Assembly (NCBI GenBank): GCA_964639885.1
Contig: CAZXEH010000005.1
Coordinates: forward strand, 42,076-106,075
Length of the DNA: 64,000 bases
Origin: JAGNLA01 sp964639885
Lineage (GTDB): Bacteria > Caldisericota > Caldisericia > JAAYUI01
Direction of reading: 5' to 3'
The notes under the pieces are model-generated. The model searched no databases. It was not told the origin of the DNA and saw nothing but the letters and a program-made list of their open reading frames with translations. Shown here piece by piece: positions 8,415-16,573 of the stretch. Positions within the stretch are counted from its first letter, which is position 1, and each line of letters begins with the position of its first letter. A program made the position numbers and the translations under genes.

Positions 8415-10346
8415 TTATGGCAGGATAACACAAGAGGCTTCATCATTCAAGACGATCCTCAGGGCGTTCCCTCTCTGCGAGACTGTGCCTGATCCCTCAA
8501 AAATCCTGTTCGGGCCTGACCATATTCCTTCCGTGAACATAACGGCTCCGTTTTCAAAAAACTGAAGAGGCTGGCTCTCAGAGAGGAGGTTTATTGATCC
8601 GCTGGAAGGGTCAACAACGTAACAGCCATTGGTTTTCTTTATGATTATCTGGCCAAGGTCGAGCAGGGGGTTGAAGGCTTTTGTCGAGTAAACCTGCTCG
8701 CAGTTGAGCGACCAGAGTTCCACTCCGTCGACGAAACACTTCAGGATGCCTGAAGGATTGTAGAAAATCTGGCACATCTTGTCCTGGGTTGAAATAAATC
8801 CAAGTCCCCTGAAGCCCGGATTTGGGTTTGGCTGGACAAAGGTGTTGTTTTTATCGAGAGGGGTCGATGTGCCCGAATTTGGATCGATGAGATAATGGTT
8901 TTCGGAGTTAAGGGATTCTGCAATCCAGACCTGTTCGTTCTCGTTCCACGAGATCGAGAGCGGTTCTTCGGCAATTTTTGTCTGCCATTCGGCCTCGCCT
9001 GAACCGGTGTTGAATCCAACAATGTCAGTGCCTTTGAAAAAACAGATGATTGCCGGCTGGACATTCTTCACCCCGCCGACCTGCCACGAACCATCGAGAT
9101 TCCAGGCATAACGCCTGCCGTAGACACCGACACAGGTTCCATCTGCATTGAAAAGGCCAACGCCAAAATCGCTGGTTTCACCCATGCGTCTGAAATGGAG
9201 TCCCTGCTGAGCCTTGCCCAGCTTGAAAACCTTCATGTTTTCAGTGTCGAATTCACACAGGGTGTTGTCGACGATTGAGAAGTAGCGGGTGGTTGATCCG
9301 TCCTGGGACTGGATTTGTCTGGCAAATTCAGCGACAAACATCCTGGGATCCTTGACTTCCACCTGCTTGAGAGACTGGGCATCATATCCGGCTATTATCA
9401 GGGCATCCTTTTTCATACCTGAAAATACCAGCGTTCCACCGTAGAGTGAAAGGTCAAGAATGGTGTCATGGGGAGGCAGTTTTGCCTGAATGGTGTGGCC
9501 TGAATTGTCAGTGACCTTCAGGAACCCGTCCTGTATGTAGGAGTTGAAATAACCTCCGTTTGCAAACCACTCATGAGCCGATGATTCAATGTTTGAAGCG
9601 GTGACAATCATTGACAACTTTGCACCGGGATGGAGCCAGACATTCTGACGCTTGAAAAGGAGTGGGATGGAAACCATGTCTCCGCCAACCTTTGCTGTCA
9701 GATTTTTTGCGTCTGCAAACGAGACCGGCGTGACGCCAACGAGTTCGTCACCCCTGTAAATCTGGATGCCTTCGGGGATCGAGGTGATGTTGATTGAATC
9801 GCCCTGGCTCGAGCCTGTTTTTGGGGTTTTCCCAAAGAACACTTCAACCTTTTTCTTCTCGTCAAATTCAAGGTCAATTGGGCCGTATTTTTTGGCCTGA
9901 CCGTCAAGGTTGAGGATAAACGTATATACACCTGGAGGCAGGTGAACATCCACAGGCGTTTTGCCAAGTGGCTGCGAAATATCAGATGCAACGCTGACCT
10001 GTGCGCCTTGCGGATTCGAGGTGAAACTGACAACCGGTTCTGTTCCGCAAACCACCTTTGTCACTTCACCCTTTGAAATGGAAAAGGTGCCTTTGAGTTC
10101 CATTTTTGAATCGGCAACTCCTTGCATCAGACCCTTGTATTCATGGCTACCTGTGGTCAAAGGAATTGAAAATTCTGTGCCATTGCCATAGCTGATGCCG
10201 TCTATCTCAAGATCAATGGCTTTTTTGCATTCAAGGCTTAGGGTTCCCTTATCTGGAGCGAGCATGACAACACTGGCAACCACGAGTGCTGCTGCAACCA
10301 GCACAACAACAATGGCTGGAACTACCCATTTCAGTTTTGCGGCCAC
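8415..10346 (-). CDS. membrane-anchored PEGA-domain / beta-propeller protein (second of pair)
   Basis: 643 residues from GTG 10346, overlapping the upstream gene by 16 nt, so translation is probably coupled. Residues ~6-28 (KWVVPAIVVVLVAAALVVAS) are a single membrane anchor. Then come PEGA-type domains (~35-230), recognisable by VSFTSNPQGAQVSV, PLGKTPVDVHLPPGVYTF and INITSIPEGIQIYRGDELVG. Residues ~240-640 are a propeller-like beta region with poorly conserved blades. PEGA domains occur on surface or periplasmic faces in bacteria. It is a paralogue of the gene before it, with the same order of parts. No catalytic motif is seen. Confidence 0.8.
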   Translation of the reverse strand: MAAKLKWVVPAIVVVLVAAALVVASVVMLAPDKGTLSLECKKAIDLEIDGISYGNGTEFSIPLTTGSHEYKGLMQGVADSKMELKGTFSISKGEVTKVVCGTEPVVSFTSNPQGAQVSVASDISQPLGKTPVDVHLPPGVYTFILNLDGQAKKYGPIDLEFDEKKKVEVFFGKTPKTGSSQGDSINITSIPEGIQIYRGDELVGVTPVSFADAKNLTAKVGGDMVSIPLLFKRQNVWLHPGAKLSMIVTASNIESSAHEWFANGGYFNSYIQDGFLKVTDNSGHTIQAKLPPHDTILDLSLYGGTLVFSGMKKDALIIAGYDAQSLKQVEVKDPRMFVAEFARQIQSQDGSTTRYFSIVDNTLCEFDTENMKVFKLGKAQQGLHFRRMGETSDFGVGLFNADGTCVGVYGRRYAWNLDGSWQVGGVKNVQPAIICFFKGTDIVGFNTGSGEAEWQTKIAEEPLSISWNENEQVWIAESLNSENHYLIDPNSGTSTPLDKNNTFVQPNPNPGFRGLGFISTQDKMCQIFYNPSGILKCFVDGVELWSLNCEQVYSTKAFNPLLDLGQIIIKKTNGCYVVDPSSGSINLLSESQPLQFFENGAVMFTEGIWSGPNRIFEGSGTVSQRGNALRIVLNDEASCVILP

Positions 10347-12592
10347 GGAATAACCACCTTCTTCCCGCCCATATCTGCAAGCATGGCCCTGTGACCCGAT
10401 GATTCCAAAGGTTCAAGACCGTCGATGCCGGTGAAATAGCCACGATTGAGACCGTCCCTGTCGATAATCCAGATTCGCTTGTCAAAGTACAGGGCTAGGA
10501 AACGTTTGTCGCCAAGGATCAATCCATTTTTTGGTGATCCGAGTCCAGGAAGTGTTAGTTCGAGAATGGGTCTGAGCATGTGGGAACCGAGGATGGTGAC
10601 CTTGTTCGATTCGATTTGGACAGGCCCCCATGGAGACGGTAGAAGTAGACCGGTTTTGAAGGTTCTCTCCCATGTGGGTTTGAATTTACCGTTCTCGTCC
10701 AGCTTCACACCTGAAACTGCCTTGTTGCCTGACAGCACAAACGATCCACCTGGACAGGCCGAACCCTGAATTGCTTCCTCAGCTGACTGTGGCTTCACAC
10801 GCCTTTCGATCTGTTCGCCGGTTTTCAGGTCAAGCTGGTATTCGAACGGTGAGGTTGGGAAATTTATTAGCACAACATCTTTGCCCTTTGACCTTGAGAT
10901 TGTCGGATCGGACTTTCTGGGTTTGTCGACATACCTGCTCCATTTGTAGCGACCTTGAGGATACATGACTGCTGCAACTGTGAAATCAGAGTAGACGATA
11001 AAAGTCTTTCCGGTGTCAAAGCCTGCATCAAAACATGCTCCCTGAGGATCAATCGTCAGTGGCATCCATGTCCAGCCCTTGTCGGCGTCAGCTCCCTGAG
11101 GACCTTCAAGCAATGCGGAGTACTTTTCCCTGTTGTTGACTTTGTATTCAGTGAGTTTGTGTGGAACTGCAACTGTGGGGTCGAGAACCATCATGCCGGT
11201 CGCCTTGCCCCTTTTCAGAGAGAAGATGAAAATCGGGTGTCCGTCATCGGTTGCCGAAAAACTTACACCAAGGAATTTTGCCGTCTCGTCGTTGTTAACC
11301 CTTTTGATAAACCTGAAGGTTTCAAGGTTTTTTACAACAACGGCTTCGATTGCTGCAATCCTGCCTTCACCATTGACCACGGTTTCCCAGACATTGCCAT
11401 AGCAATTCCAGCTGCCTGATTTGAACGGTTGTGTGGCAAGAGGGAGTATCGAGCCTTCGAACTTCTTTTGAACGTCAATCTCCTTGCCGGTTTTTATCTC
11501 AATGCAAAACGGGGTTGAACGGGGATCAGACGGGATGCCAGCCATGCCATAAATATTGTTGGTATCAGTTTTGTAAATAATCACCGGTCGAAGGTCAAAC
11601 GCCCTGTCGATCTTCTGCGTCCAGACCCTCTGACCCGATTCAAGATCAATACAGTCAACGAAAGGATAGCCGGTAGCATAAAGCAGCGATGATCCATCCT
11701 GTGCGACGGTTGCGCCTCTTGCATCACCTGGCAGTGTGAACAAATCCCTGCCAAAGTACATGCACGGATTGTAAATGGTTTCCGGCCATGAGATTTCGAT
11801 GGGCTTGCCAACCGATGGAAACATGACCTGCGTGCAAAGAATCTGCTGGCCATAATAGTTCATGCAGACCTTGTGGAATCCGCTTGGAAGCAACGTCTGC
11901 GAACCCTTGGCATATTCCTTTCCGTCAACAGTCAGTTCTGCGCCTTCGATCAACTTTGGAACTGAGAAGTTGGTTGTGAGCTTTCTGGAACCTGGCTGAT
12001 TGAGCGCCAGTTCGTCGAAATCGGCTGAGATATTGATTATTTCGGCACCAGAGGAGAGAAAACTCTTCTGATACTCAGGAAAACCAGGGAGCCTCATCAC
12101 AACATCGTATTGCCCATAAGGAAGTTTGGTTCTCAGGGGAGTGGTTCCTAGGCTTGCATCGCCTTCGAGCGAACTCAGGACAATGGCTGCCTTTTGAGGC
12201 TTTGTGTCGAACACAACGTCTGAAACGTTGATCAATTCAATGGTTTCACTTCTTCCAGGGGATATGTCGACCTTCTGGACATCCATGTCCATGAAAGGGA
12301 TCGTTTCAAGAGGGACAGCCTTGACCACATGTCTGCCAGGGTCGATTGTCCTGATGAAAACCGTTGAGCCTTTGCCTAAAGGTTTGTCGTCGACAAAGAT
12401 TTCAGCAGGCACCTTGCACTCGATTGTCAGGGACGGTGTTTTGGGCCAGACGGTTACGGTGAGCCACACGAGCAGGACAAAACCTATTCCTATCGCTGTG
12501 TAAACAAGGTACTGCCTCAATTTGGCAATTGTCTGTGCGGAAACATCCCTCTTAATCTTCGGAGTTTTGGGATCATATAGGTTGAAGGCCAT
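10331..12592 (-). CDS. membrane-anchored PEGA-domain / beta-propeller protein (first of pair)
   Basis: Start placed at ATG 12592 (MAFNLYDPKTPKIKRDVS) because a promoter -10 box ends 7 nt upstream; the earlier in-frame start at 12628 would lie inside the promoter. 753 residues: a short cytosolic N-terminus, one membrane segment (~residues 27-48, YLVYTAIGIGFVLLVWLTVT), PEGA-like domains (~50-240; VFIRTIDPGRHVVKA, LGTTPLRTKLPYGQYDVVMR), then a PQQ-like propeller (~265-750; DLESGQRVWTQKI, CIEIKTGKEID). It heads the operon with the second PEGA protein and selD. It could sense or bind something outside the membrane, but function is not known. Confidence 0.8.
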   Translation of the reverse strand: MAFNLYDPKTPKIKRDVSAQTIAKLRQYLVYTAIGIGFVLLVWLTVTVWPKTPSLTIECKVPAEIFVDDKPLGKGSTVFIRTIDPGRHVVKAVPLETIPFMDMDVQKVDISPGRSETIELINVSDVVFDTKPQKAAIVLSSLEGDASLGTTPLRTKLPYGQYDVVMRLPGFPEYQKSFLSSGAEIINISADFDELALNQPGSRKLTTNFSVPKLIEGAELTVDGKEYAKGSQTLLPSGFHKVCMNYYGQQILCTQVMFPSVGKPIEISWPETIYNPCMYFGRDLFTLPGDARGATVAQDGSSLLYATGYPFVDCIDLESGQRVWTQKIDRAFDLRPVIIYKTDTNNIYGMAGIPSDPRSTPFCIEIKTGKEIDVQKKFEGSILPLATQPFKSGSWNCYGNVWETVVNGEGRIAAIEAVVVKNLETFRFIKRVNNDETAKFLGVSFSATDDGHPIFIFSLKRGKATGMMVLDPTVAVPHKLTEYKVNNREKYSALLEGPQGADADKGWTWMPLTIDPQGACFDAGFDTGKTFIVYSDFTVAAVMYPQGRYKWSRYVDKPRKSDPTISRSKGKDVVLINFPTSPFEYQLDLKTGEQIERRVKPQSAEEAIQGSACPGGSFVLSGNKAVSGVKLDENGKFKPTWERTFKTGLLLPSPWGPVQIESNKVTILGSHMLRPILELTLPGLGSPKNGLILGDKRFLALYFDKRIWIIDRDGLNRGYFTGIDGLEPLESSGHRAMLADMGGKKVVIPWPQN

Positions 12593-12599
12593 GCAAACT

Positions 12600-12628
12600 A
12601 AGATAAGGCTTGCAGTTTTGGCGGTCAA
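12600..12628 (-). promoter_or_regulatory. leaderless promoter of the PEGA-selD operon, interlocked with the divergent promoter
   Basis: Minus strand: TTGACC (12628-12623), 17 nt, TATCTT (12605-12600), 7 nt, ATG 12592. Its -35 box lies in the spacer of the plus-strand promoter at 12610-12638. Confidence 0.7.
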
Positions 12629-12638
12629 GTCCTATAAT
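12610..12638 (+). promoter_or_regulatory. leaderless promoter of the paired membrane-protein genes
   Basis: TTGCAG (12610-12615), 17 nt, TATAAT (12633-12638), 8 nt, GTG 12647. It overlaps the divergent promoter by almost its whole length, so RNA polymerase should be unable to occupy both at once. Confidence 0.7.
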
Positions 12639-12646
12639 GGGCAGAC

Positions 12647-13183
12647 GTGGAAGAACAATACCTGACAAAACCAAACGGACACAGGATCAGCCTTTTTTAT
12701 ACGATAATCATCCTCTCGGCTTTCGGTTTTCTTATCATCCCGCTCGATGCTTTCGGCAAGAGTCTGATCTGGTTGACAATCGTTCTCATTCCTGCTGCTG
12801 CAACCGGCTTCACCTTCCTTACAAGGCTCATGATGCGTCAGGGTGTCATCCGTTGCAGAATCTGGACTGATGAGGAAACGAAGAGAGTCAATTTCAACAT
12901 TTCTTTGATCCAGATTCCGACAGATGAAATAACAAAAATCATTCGTGTCTCAAGGCCGGGTCTGTTCGGTTCAGAGCTTCAGGTTTACACCGACAAGATA
13001 AATCCTTCTGCAGTCATCGTTTTGGAGGAACTGGCAAACCCGGGCGGTTTGATTGAATCGCTCCGAACAAACGCACCAAGGGCGATCTTCAAAGAAACTT
13101 ATTCCGGACTTCATTTCCTCGATTGGGGGCTCTGGATCTCACTGGCAGCCCTTGCCGTAATCGTCGTGTCAAAGGTGTTGTGA
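12647..13183 (+). CDS. small membrane protein, PH-like layout (first of tandem pair)
   Basis: 178 residues from GTG 12647, without a Shine-Dalgarno but 8 nt behind a TATAAT box. Residues ~20-65 form a membrane hairpin (FYTIIILSAFGFLIIPLD and a second segment WLTIVLIPAAATGFTFL). Then comes a soluble beta-rich domain of ~90 residues, and a final membrane segment near the C-terminus (WISLAALAVIVVSKVL). Hairpin plus beta-domain resembles bacterial PH-domain membrane proteins, but no strong motif is present. The next gene is a paralogue; both share the pattern DEIT-x-I and L-x-TNA-x-x-A. Function unknown. Confidence 0.65.
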   Translation: MEEQYLTKPNGHRISLFYTIIILSAFGFLIIPLDAFGKSLIWLTIVLIPAAATGFTFLTRLMMRQGVIRCRIWTDEETKRVNFNISLIQIPTDEITKIIRVSRPGLFGSELQVYTDKINPSAVIVLEELANPGGLIESLRTNAPRAIFKETYSGLHFLDWGLWISLAALAVIVVSKVL

Positions 13184-13704
13184 AGGTTTTCAGGTCACGC
13201 CTGGGTCTCTCCAGCGGGTGGCTGGTCTTCCTCACAATTCTGCCGGCTCTGTTGATTGTCTGGCTCCCATTGGAGCTAACTTCAAAAACATCGGTCTCTT
13301 TGCTTATTTCGGCCATTCTTTCAAGTTTGGCAATATATTTCGCCCTCAGAATCTTTCCGAAGCAGTCAATCCTTGTCTGTTGTGACGATTTCGTAATCAT
13401 CAACCGGTTTTCCACCAGAATATATGAGGAGATCACCGACATCCAGCTTGTCGACACAGGCAGCATCTCCGGCTGGATGATGATCCTCTCAAACCCTAAT
13501 TTGAGAACCGAGCCAGTCAGGGTGCCATTTTCTCAGATACACCTGTCGGAAAACCTGCTTGCACACATCAAGACAAACGCCGAGAAAGCAAGCGTTTCAT
13601 ACCACACAAAACTCTTCGGCTCGCTCTCCGAGTGGATAATCGCTCTCGAAGCCTCACTTTTTGTGGTTGGCGCCTTCAGGCTGGTTTTGGCTGCAGTCGC
13701 TTGA
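13180..13704 (+). CDS. small membrane protein, PH-like layout (second of tandem pair)
   Basis: 174 residues from GTG 13180, which overlaps the TGA of the previous gene (GTGTTGTGA), so the pair is translationally coupled. It has the same plan as its neighbour: hairpin of two membrane segments (WLVFLTILPALLIVWLPLEL and LLISAILSSLAIYFALRIF), a beta-rich domain containing YEEITDIQLVDTGS, the TNAEKAS helix, and a last membrane segment (LEASLFVVGAFRLVLAAV). It arose by tandem duplication and diverged strongly. The role is unknown. Confidence 0.65.
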   Translation: MKVFRSRLGLSSGWLVFLTILPALLIVWLPLELTSKTSVSLLISAILSSLAIYFALRIFPKQSILVCCDDFVIINRFSTRIYEEITDIQLVDTGSISGWMMILSNPNLRTEPVRVPFSQIHLSENLLAHIKTNAEKASVSYHTKLFGSLSEWIIALEASLFVVGAFRLVLAAVA

Positions 13705-13729
13705 ACAATTGCGGAACTTGCTTTATAAT
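13701..13729 (+). promoter_or_regulatory. strong promoter of the structured RNA / seven-gene operon
   Basis: TTGAAC (13701-13706), 17 nt, perfect TATAAT (13724-13729). It overlaps the last codon of the upstream gene. The predicted RNA start is around 13736-13737, far (200 nt) from the next start codon, unlike the leaderless promoters elsewhere. Confidence 0.7.
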
Positions 13730-13736
13730 TTTGTTT

Positions 13737-13916
13737 ACCCTGTGGTGTGCGTGATCGCTGACATTTACTGCCTATAAGTGAATGTAGGGGCGGAATGGCC
13801 ATCGCTGATGAGCGCTCCGGCAACGGTTCGTTCACTGATACATGATGAGCCTGAATAATGGCCCCACCTGCGATTAGGTGCAGGAAATTAAGGTTGACAC
13901 GGCATTTGCGGGGATT
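13737..13916 (+). ncRNA. structured RNA of ~180 nt, possibly 6S-like, or operon leader
   Basis: The 5' end CCCTGT (13738-13743) pairs with GCGGGG (13908-13913), and TGCGTG (13748-13753) pairs with CACGGCA (13898-13904, one bulge), giving a closing stem. AGTGAATG (13777-13784) pairs with CGTTCACT (13829-13836) as a long apical arm holding CGCT-GATG-AGCG. A small hairpin ACCT/AGGT (13866-13879) lies on the 3' side. Closing stem, open middle with a 3' hairpin, apical arm and ~180-nt length fit 6S RNA, which binds RNA polymerase. GTGAATGT can instead pair perfectly with ACATTTAC (13761-13768), so a switch is also possible. No terminator is seen before the next gene. The structured-RNA call is moderate and the 6S identity is weak. 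Confidence 0.45.
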
Positions 13917-13936
13917 GAAAGAAACTCGGAGGCTTG

Positions 13937-14350
13937 ATGAGCTCTGATTTGACGTACGTTCTCCAAAGGATGCAGAGTCTGGAAATAGCCCTTTGGATTC
14001 TGATTGGAATTCTTTTTGTTGCAGCGCTGATGATCGTTATCTTCGTGGTTCCGGCCCTCATTCAGGCAAAAAAGACGTTAAATGAGGCCGAGAAGTCAAT
14101 GAAGACTGTAAACACCGAGATTCTCCCCAAGGTAAACACCATCCTTGACGACACGGGACCGGTGCTCAAGAACGCATTGACAACCATAACAAGCGCTGTT
14201 CAAACCGTGCAAACTGTCATTTCGGGAGTGGCTGCGATAAGCAAGTACATCCCAGTCCTGTTCCAACCGGTATTTAGATCGGTTTTTGGAACATTCTTCA
14301 AGCTTGGAGGATTTCTCTTCAAGCGTAACAAAAAAGGAGGAAAAGAATGA
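13937..14350 (+). CDS. DUF948-like membrane protein
   Basis: 137 residues from ATG 13937 behind CGGAGG. One membrane segment near the N-terminus (ALWILIGILFVAALMIVIFVV, ~20-40) is followed by a long amphipathic helical region with repeated hydrophobic spacing (TLNEAEKSMKTVNTEILPKV...) and a short basic end (KRNKKGGKE). This plan is known from DUF948 proteins, often found next to YtxH proteins as here. Role unknown; possibly envelope stress related. First gene of the operon running to 20356. Confidence 0.75.
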   Translation: MSSDLTYVLQRMQSLEIALWILIGILFVAALMIVIFVVPALIQAKKTLNEAEKSMKTVNTEILPKVNTILDDTGPVLKNALTTITSAVQTVQTVISGVAAISKYIPVLFQPVFRSVFGTFFKLGGFLFKRNKKGGKE

Positions 14351-14580
14351 GCGACCGTGACAGCGGATTTTTTACAGGAGTGCTCTTCGGAGCGGCAGTC
14401 GGTTTTCTTCTTGGTGTGCTCTTTGCACCTGCAAAAGGTGATGAAACCAGAAAAGTAATCGCTGACAAGTCGAAGGAAGTCGCCGATGACATCAAGGTCA
14501 GAACCGAAGAAGTCATTGAGAGACTCAAGGCAAAGATCAACGCAAAGGGCGAGCTTGCTGAGGATTCTGAGCTCCACTAG
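14347..14580 (+). CDS. YtxH-like small membrane protein
   Basis: 77 residues, starting inside the ATGA overlap with the previous stop. A glycine-rich membrane segment (GFFTGVLFGAAVGFLLGVLF) ends in APAKGDETRK, the usual YtxH signature, followed by a charged coiled-coil-like tail (VADDIKVRTEEVIERLKAK). The family is linked to general stress in Bacillus, but its biochemical role is unknown. Confidence 0.8.
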   Translation: MSDRDSGFFTGVLFGAAVGFLLGVLFAPAKGDETRKVIADKSKEVADDIKVRTEEVIERLKAKINAKGELAEDSELH

Positions 14581-15776
14581 TGCTTAAGATCTCAAAGGGG
14601 GACTTTGAAGTCTTCCTCAAAATTGTAGTAATGATTGCGGTAATCGTTGGAGCCGCTTTTTTGCTCTATGTCCTGTGGCTCCTTCGATCCGTTGTCGTTT
14701 TGTTTCTCATCTCCCTGGTGCTGGTTTTCATTCTGCGACCTGCAGTTGACTGGTTTTCAAAAGGATCGGTCAAGTTTAAAAACGGAAAAACCATCAACAT
14801 CAGGATTCCAAGAATATTATCAATTTTTCTTGTTTTTGCGCTTGTTTTCCTTTTGCTTTTCTTCATCGTGACACCAATCATCAACCTGATGATTGCCCAG
14901 GCAAATTCACTATTTCAAAATCTTGACAAAATTACCGGCTCCATTTCGGAATGGGCTGAAAAAATCCTCAAGGTCAAGGATGCCCAGATTCAAAGCTACA
15001 TCAACACAATCCAAAACAATCTCCAGGAATTCCTTGTCAGCACCATCAAAAGTCTTCCAGGACTGCTTCAGAGCATCTTCACAACCTTTGCCGGTTACAT
15101 TTTCAACGCCTTCATCATATTGATCATCACAATCTTTTTCCTCCTTGACTGGGACAAGATCAATCTCGTCATTTTCTCGCTCATTCCGCAAAAAACATCA
15201 GATACGGCCAAAGGGCTTCTTGGTGCCGTTTACAAACAGATCTGGGGCTACATCAAGGCTCAGGCATCACTGTCATTCATGATCGGTACTCTCATCGCCA
15301 TTCTTTCATTCATCCTTGGCTCGGAAGCGTTCCTCATCATTGGAATCGTCGTTGCCCTCGGAGAAATGGTTCCCTATATCGGCCCGATTGTCTCCTTCTC
15401 TGTTGGTTTCCTTCTCGTGCTATTCACGGCAATTTCCCGTGCTGATTTCTCCCTGCTTCTCTGGTATTCAGTAGGATTCCTTGTAATCGAGCAGATTCTG
15501 GCTCAGGCCATTGCAGCCCCTCTGATAGCCAAGAAAGCAAACACCCACCCTCTACTTGTAATTCTGGTCATGTTCAGCTTCACCACTCTGTTCTCCCCGT
15601 ATGCCGTGCTTCTGGCTGTGCCATTCCTGGTTTTTGCCAGAGCCATATTCTCATATCTTATCTCTGAAAAAAAGGTGCTTGAAAAGCTTGGAATCGCTCT
15701 TGAACCGACAACACCGCCACTCTCACCGCTCATCTCAAAACTTCGAAAGCCATTCGGCAAGACTGACAGGAAATGA
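14580..15776 (+). CDS. AI-2E family transporter
   Basis: 398 residues from GTG 14580, which overlaps the preceding TAG by one base. About eight membrane segments and a cytosolic coiled region (~95-165) match the AI-2E/PerM/TqsA permease family. The family hallmark G-x-x-P-Y-I-G-P is visible as MVPYIGPIVSF around residue 263. Members export AI-2 or act as Na+/H+ antiporters; the substrate here is not known. The C-terminus is a basic cytosolic tail. Confidence 0.85.
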   Translation: MLKISKGDFEVFLKIVVMIAVIVGAAFLLYVLWLLRSVVVLFLISLVLVFILRPAVDWFSKGSVKFKNGKTINIRIPRILSIFLVFALVFLLLFFIVTPIINLMIAQANSLFQNLDKITGSISEWAEKILKVKDAQIQSYINTIQNNLQEFLVSTIKSLPGLLQSIFTTFAGYIFNAFIILIITIFFLLDWDKINLVIFSLIPQKTSDTAKGLLGAVYKQIWGYIKAQASLSFMIGTLIAILSFILGSEAFLIIGIVVALGEMVPYIGPIVSFSVGFLLVLFTAISRADFSLLLWYSVGFLVIEQILAQAIAAPLIAKKANTHPLLVILVMFSFTTLFSPYAVLLAVPFLVFARAIFSYLISEKKVLEKLGIALEPTTPPLSPLISKLRKPFGKTDRK

Positions 15777-16573
15777 TTCAGGCCATCATCACCGATCTGG
15801 ACGGAACACTGCTGACTCCGGACGGAACCATATCTCCTGCAAACAGGGAAATCCTTAAACATGCAATGTCTCATGGTATCAGAGTCATCCTCGCCTCAGG
15901 AAGACGTTACCTCTCCACTGAGAAATTTGCCAGAGAACTCGATCTGGACGAATTTATCATCGCCTATTCCGGTGCATGGGTGAAAAAAACTTCGGCTCCT
16001 GTTCCAATCATTCAATACGAAATGCCCTATGATGCTTCGGTTGAGTACATGCGAGAAGTAAGGGGGAAAGTCGATTTGTGCGGTGTTTATCTGGATGACA
16101 CTTTTTATGTGGAACAGAAAAATGATTGCCTTGAACGTTATGAAACCAAATCACACCTAAAAGCTATTGAAGTAAACGATGTTTGTGAGTTCCTGATGGG
16201 TGAAAAGCGCAACCCAACCAAGATTTTCACCCTTGCCAAACCGGAGATTCTTGAGATAATCACAACAGAGATGCGTGAAAGGTTTGAAGGGATTCTCGAC
16301 TTTGTAAAATCATGGGAGACCTATCTTGAGGTTGGCCCGATCGGCGTTTCAAAGGGCTCTTCGCTCCTTGAGCTTGCCAGACGTGAAAACCTCAACCTCT
16401 CAAACTGTGTGTTTTTTGGAGATCAGGAAAATGACATCTCCGCCATGGAAGTGGTGGGCATCTCCGTGGCAATGGGCAACGCCACTCAGGAAGTCAAACA
16501 AAAGGCGACAATGATTGCACCTCCGAACTTTGAGGACGGTGTGGCCAAAGTCCTCGAAAGGATAATGGGATGA
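15773..16573 (+). CDS. HAD-superfamily (Cof-type, IIB) phosphatase
   Basis: 266 residues starting at the ATGA overlap with the transporter gene. HAD motif I is DLDGTLLTPDG (nucleophile Asp8), motif II lies in VILASGRRY, a Lys is in GVSKGSSL, and motif IV is FFGDQENDISAME. The insertion between motifs II and III is that of Cof-type (class IIB) sugar-phosphate phosphatases. Likely a cytosolic phosphatase acting on sugar phosphates or flavin precursors; substrate unknown. Confidence 0.9.
   Translation: MIQAIITDLDGTLLTPDGTISPANREILKHAMSHGIRVILASGRRYLSTEKFARELDLDEFIIAYSGAWVKKTSAPVPIIQYEMPYDASVEYMREVRGKVDLCGVYLDDTFYVEQKNDCLERYETKSHLKAIEVNDVCEFLMGEKRNPTKIFTLAKPEILEIITTEMRERFEGILDFVKSWETYLEVGPIGVSKGSSLLELARRENLNLSNCVFFGDQENDISAMEVVGISVAMGNATQEVKQKATMIAPPNFEDGVAKVLERIMG

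Noticed and set aside
13737..13916. SRP RNA, RNase P, tmRNA or a known riboswitch at the structured RNA
   Set aside because: The conserved GGTCAGG/GGAA-GAAGCAG core of SRP RNA, the GAGGAAAGTC motif of RNase P and the cores of the TPP, SAM, cobalamin and c-di-GMP riboswitches are absent.
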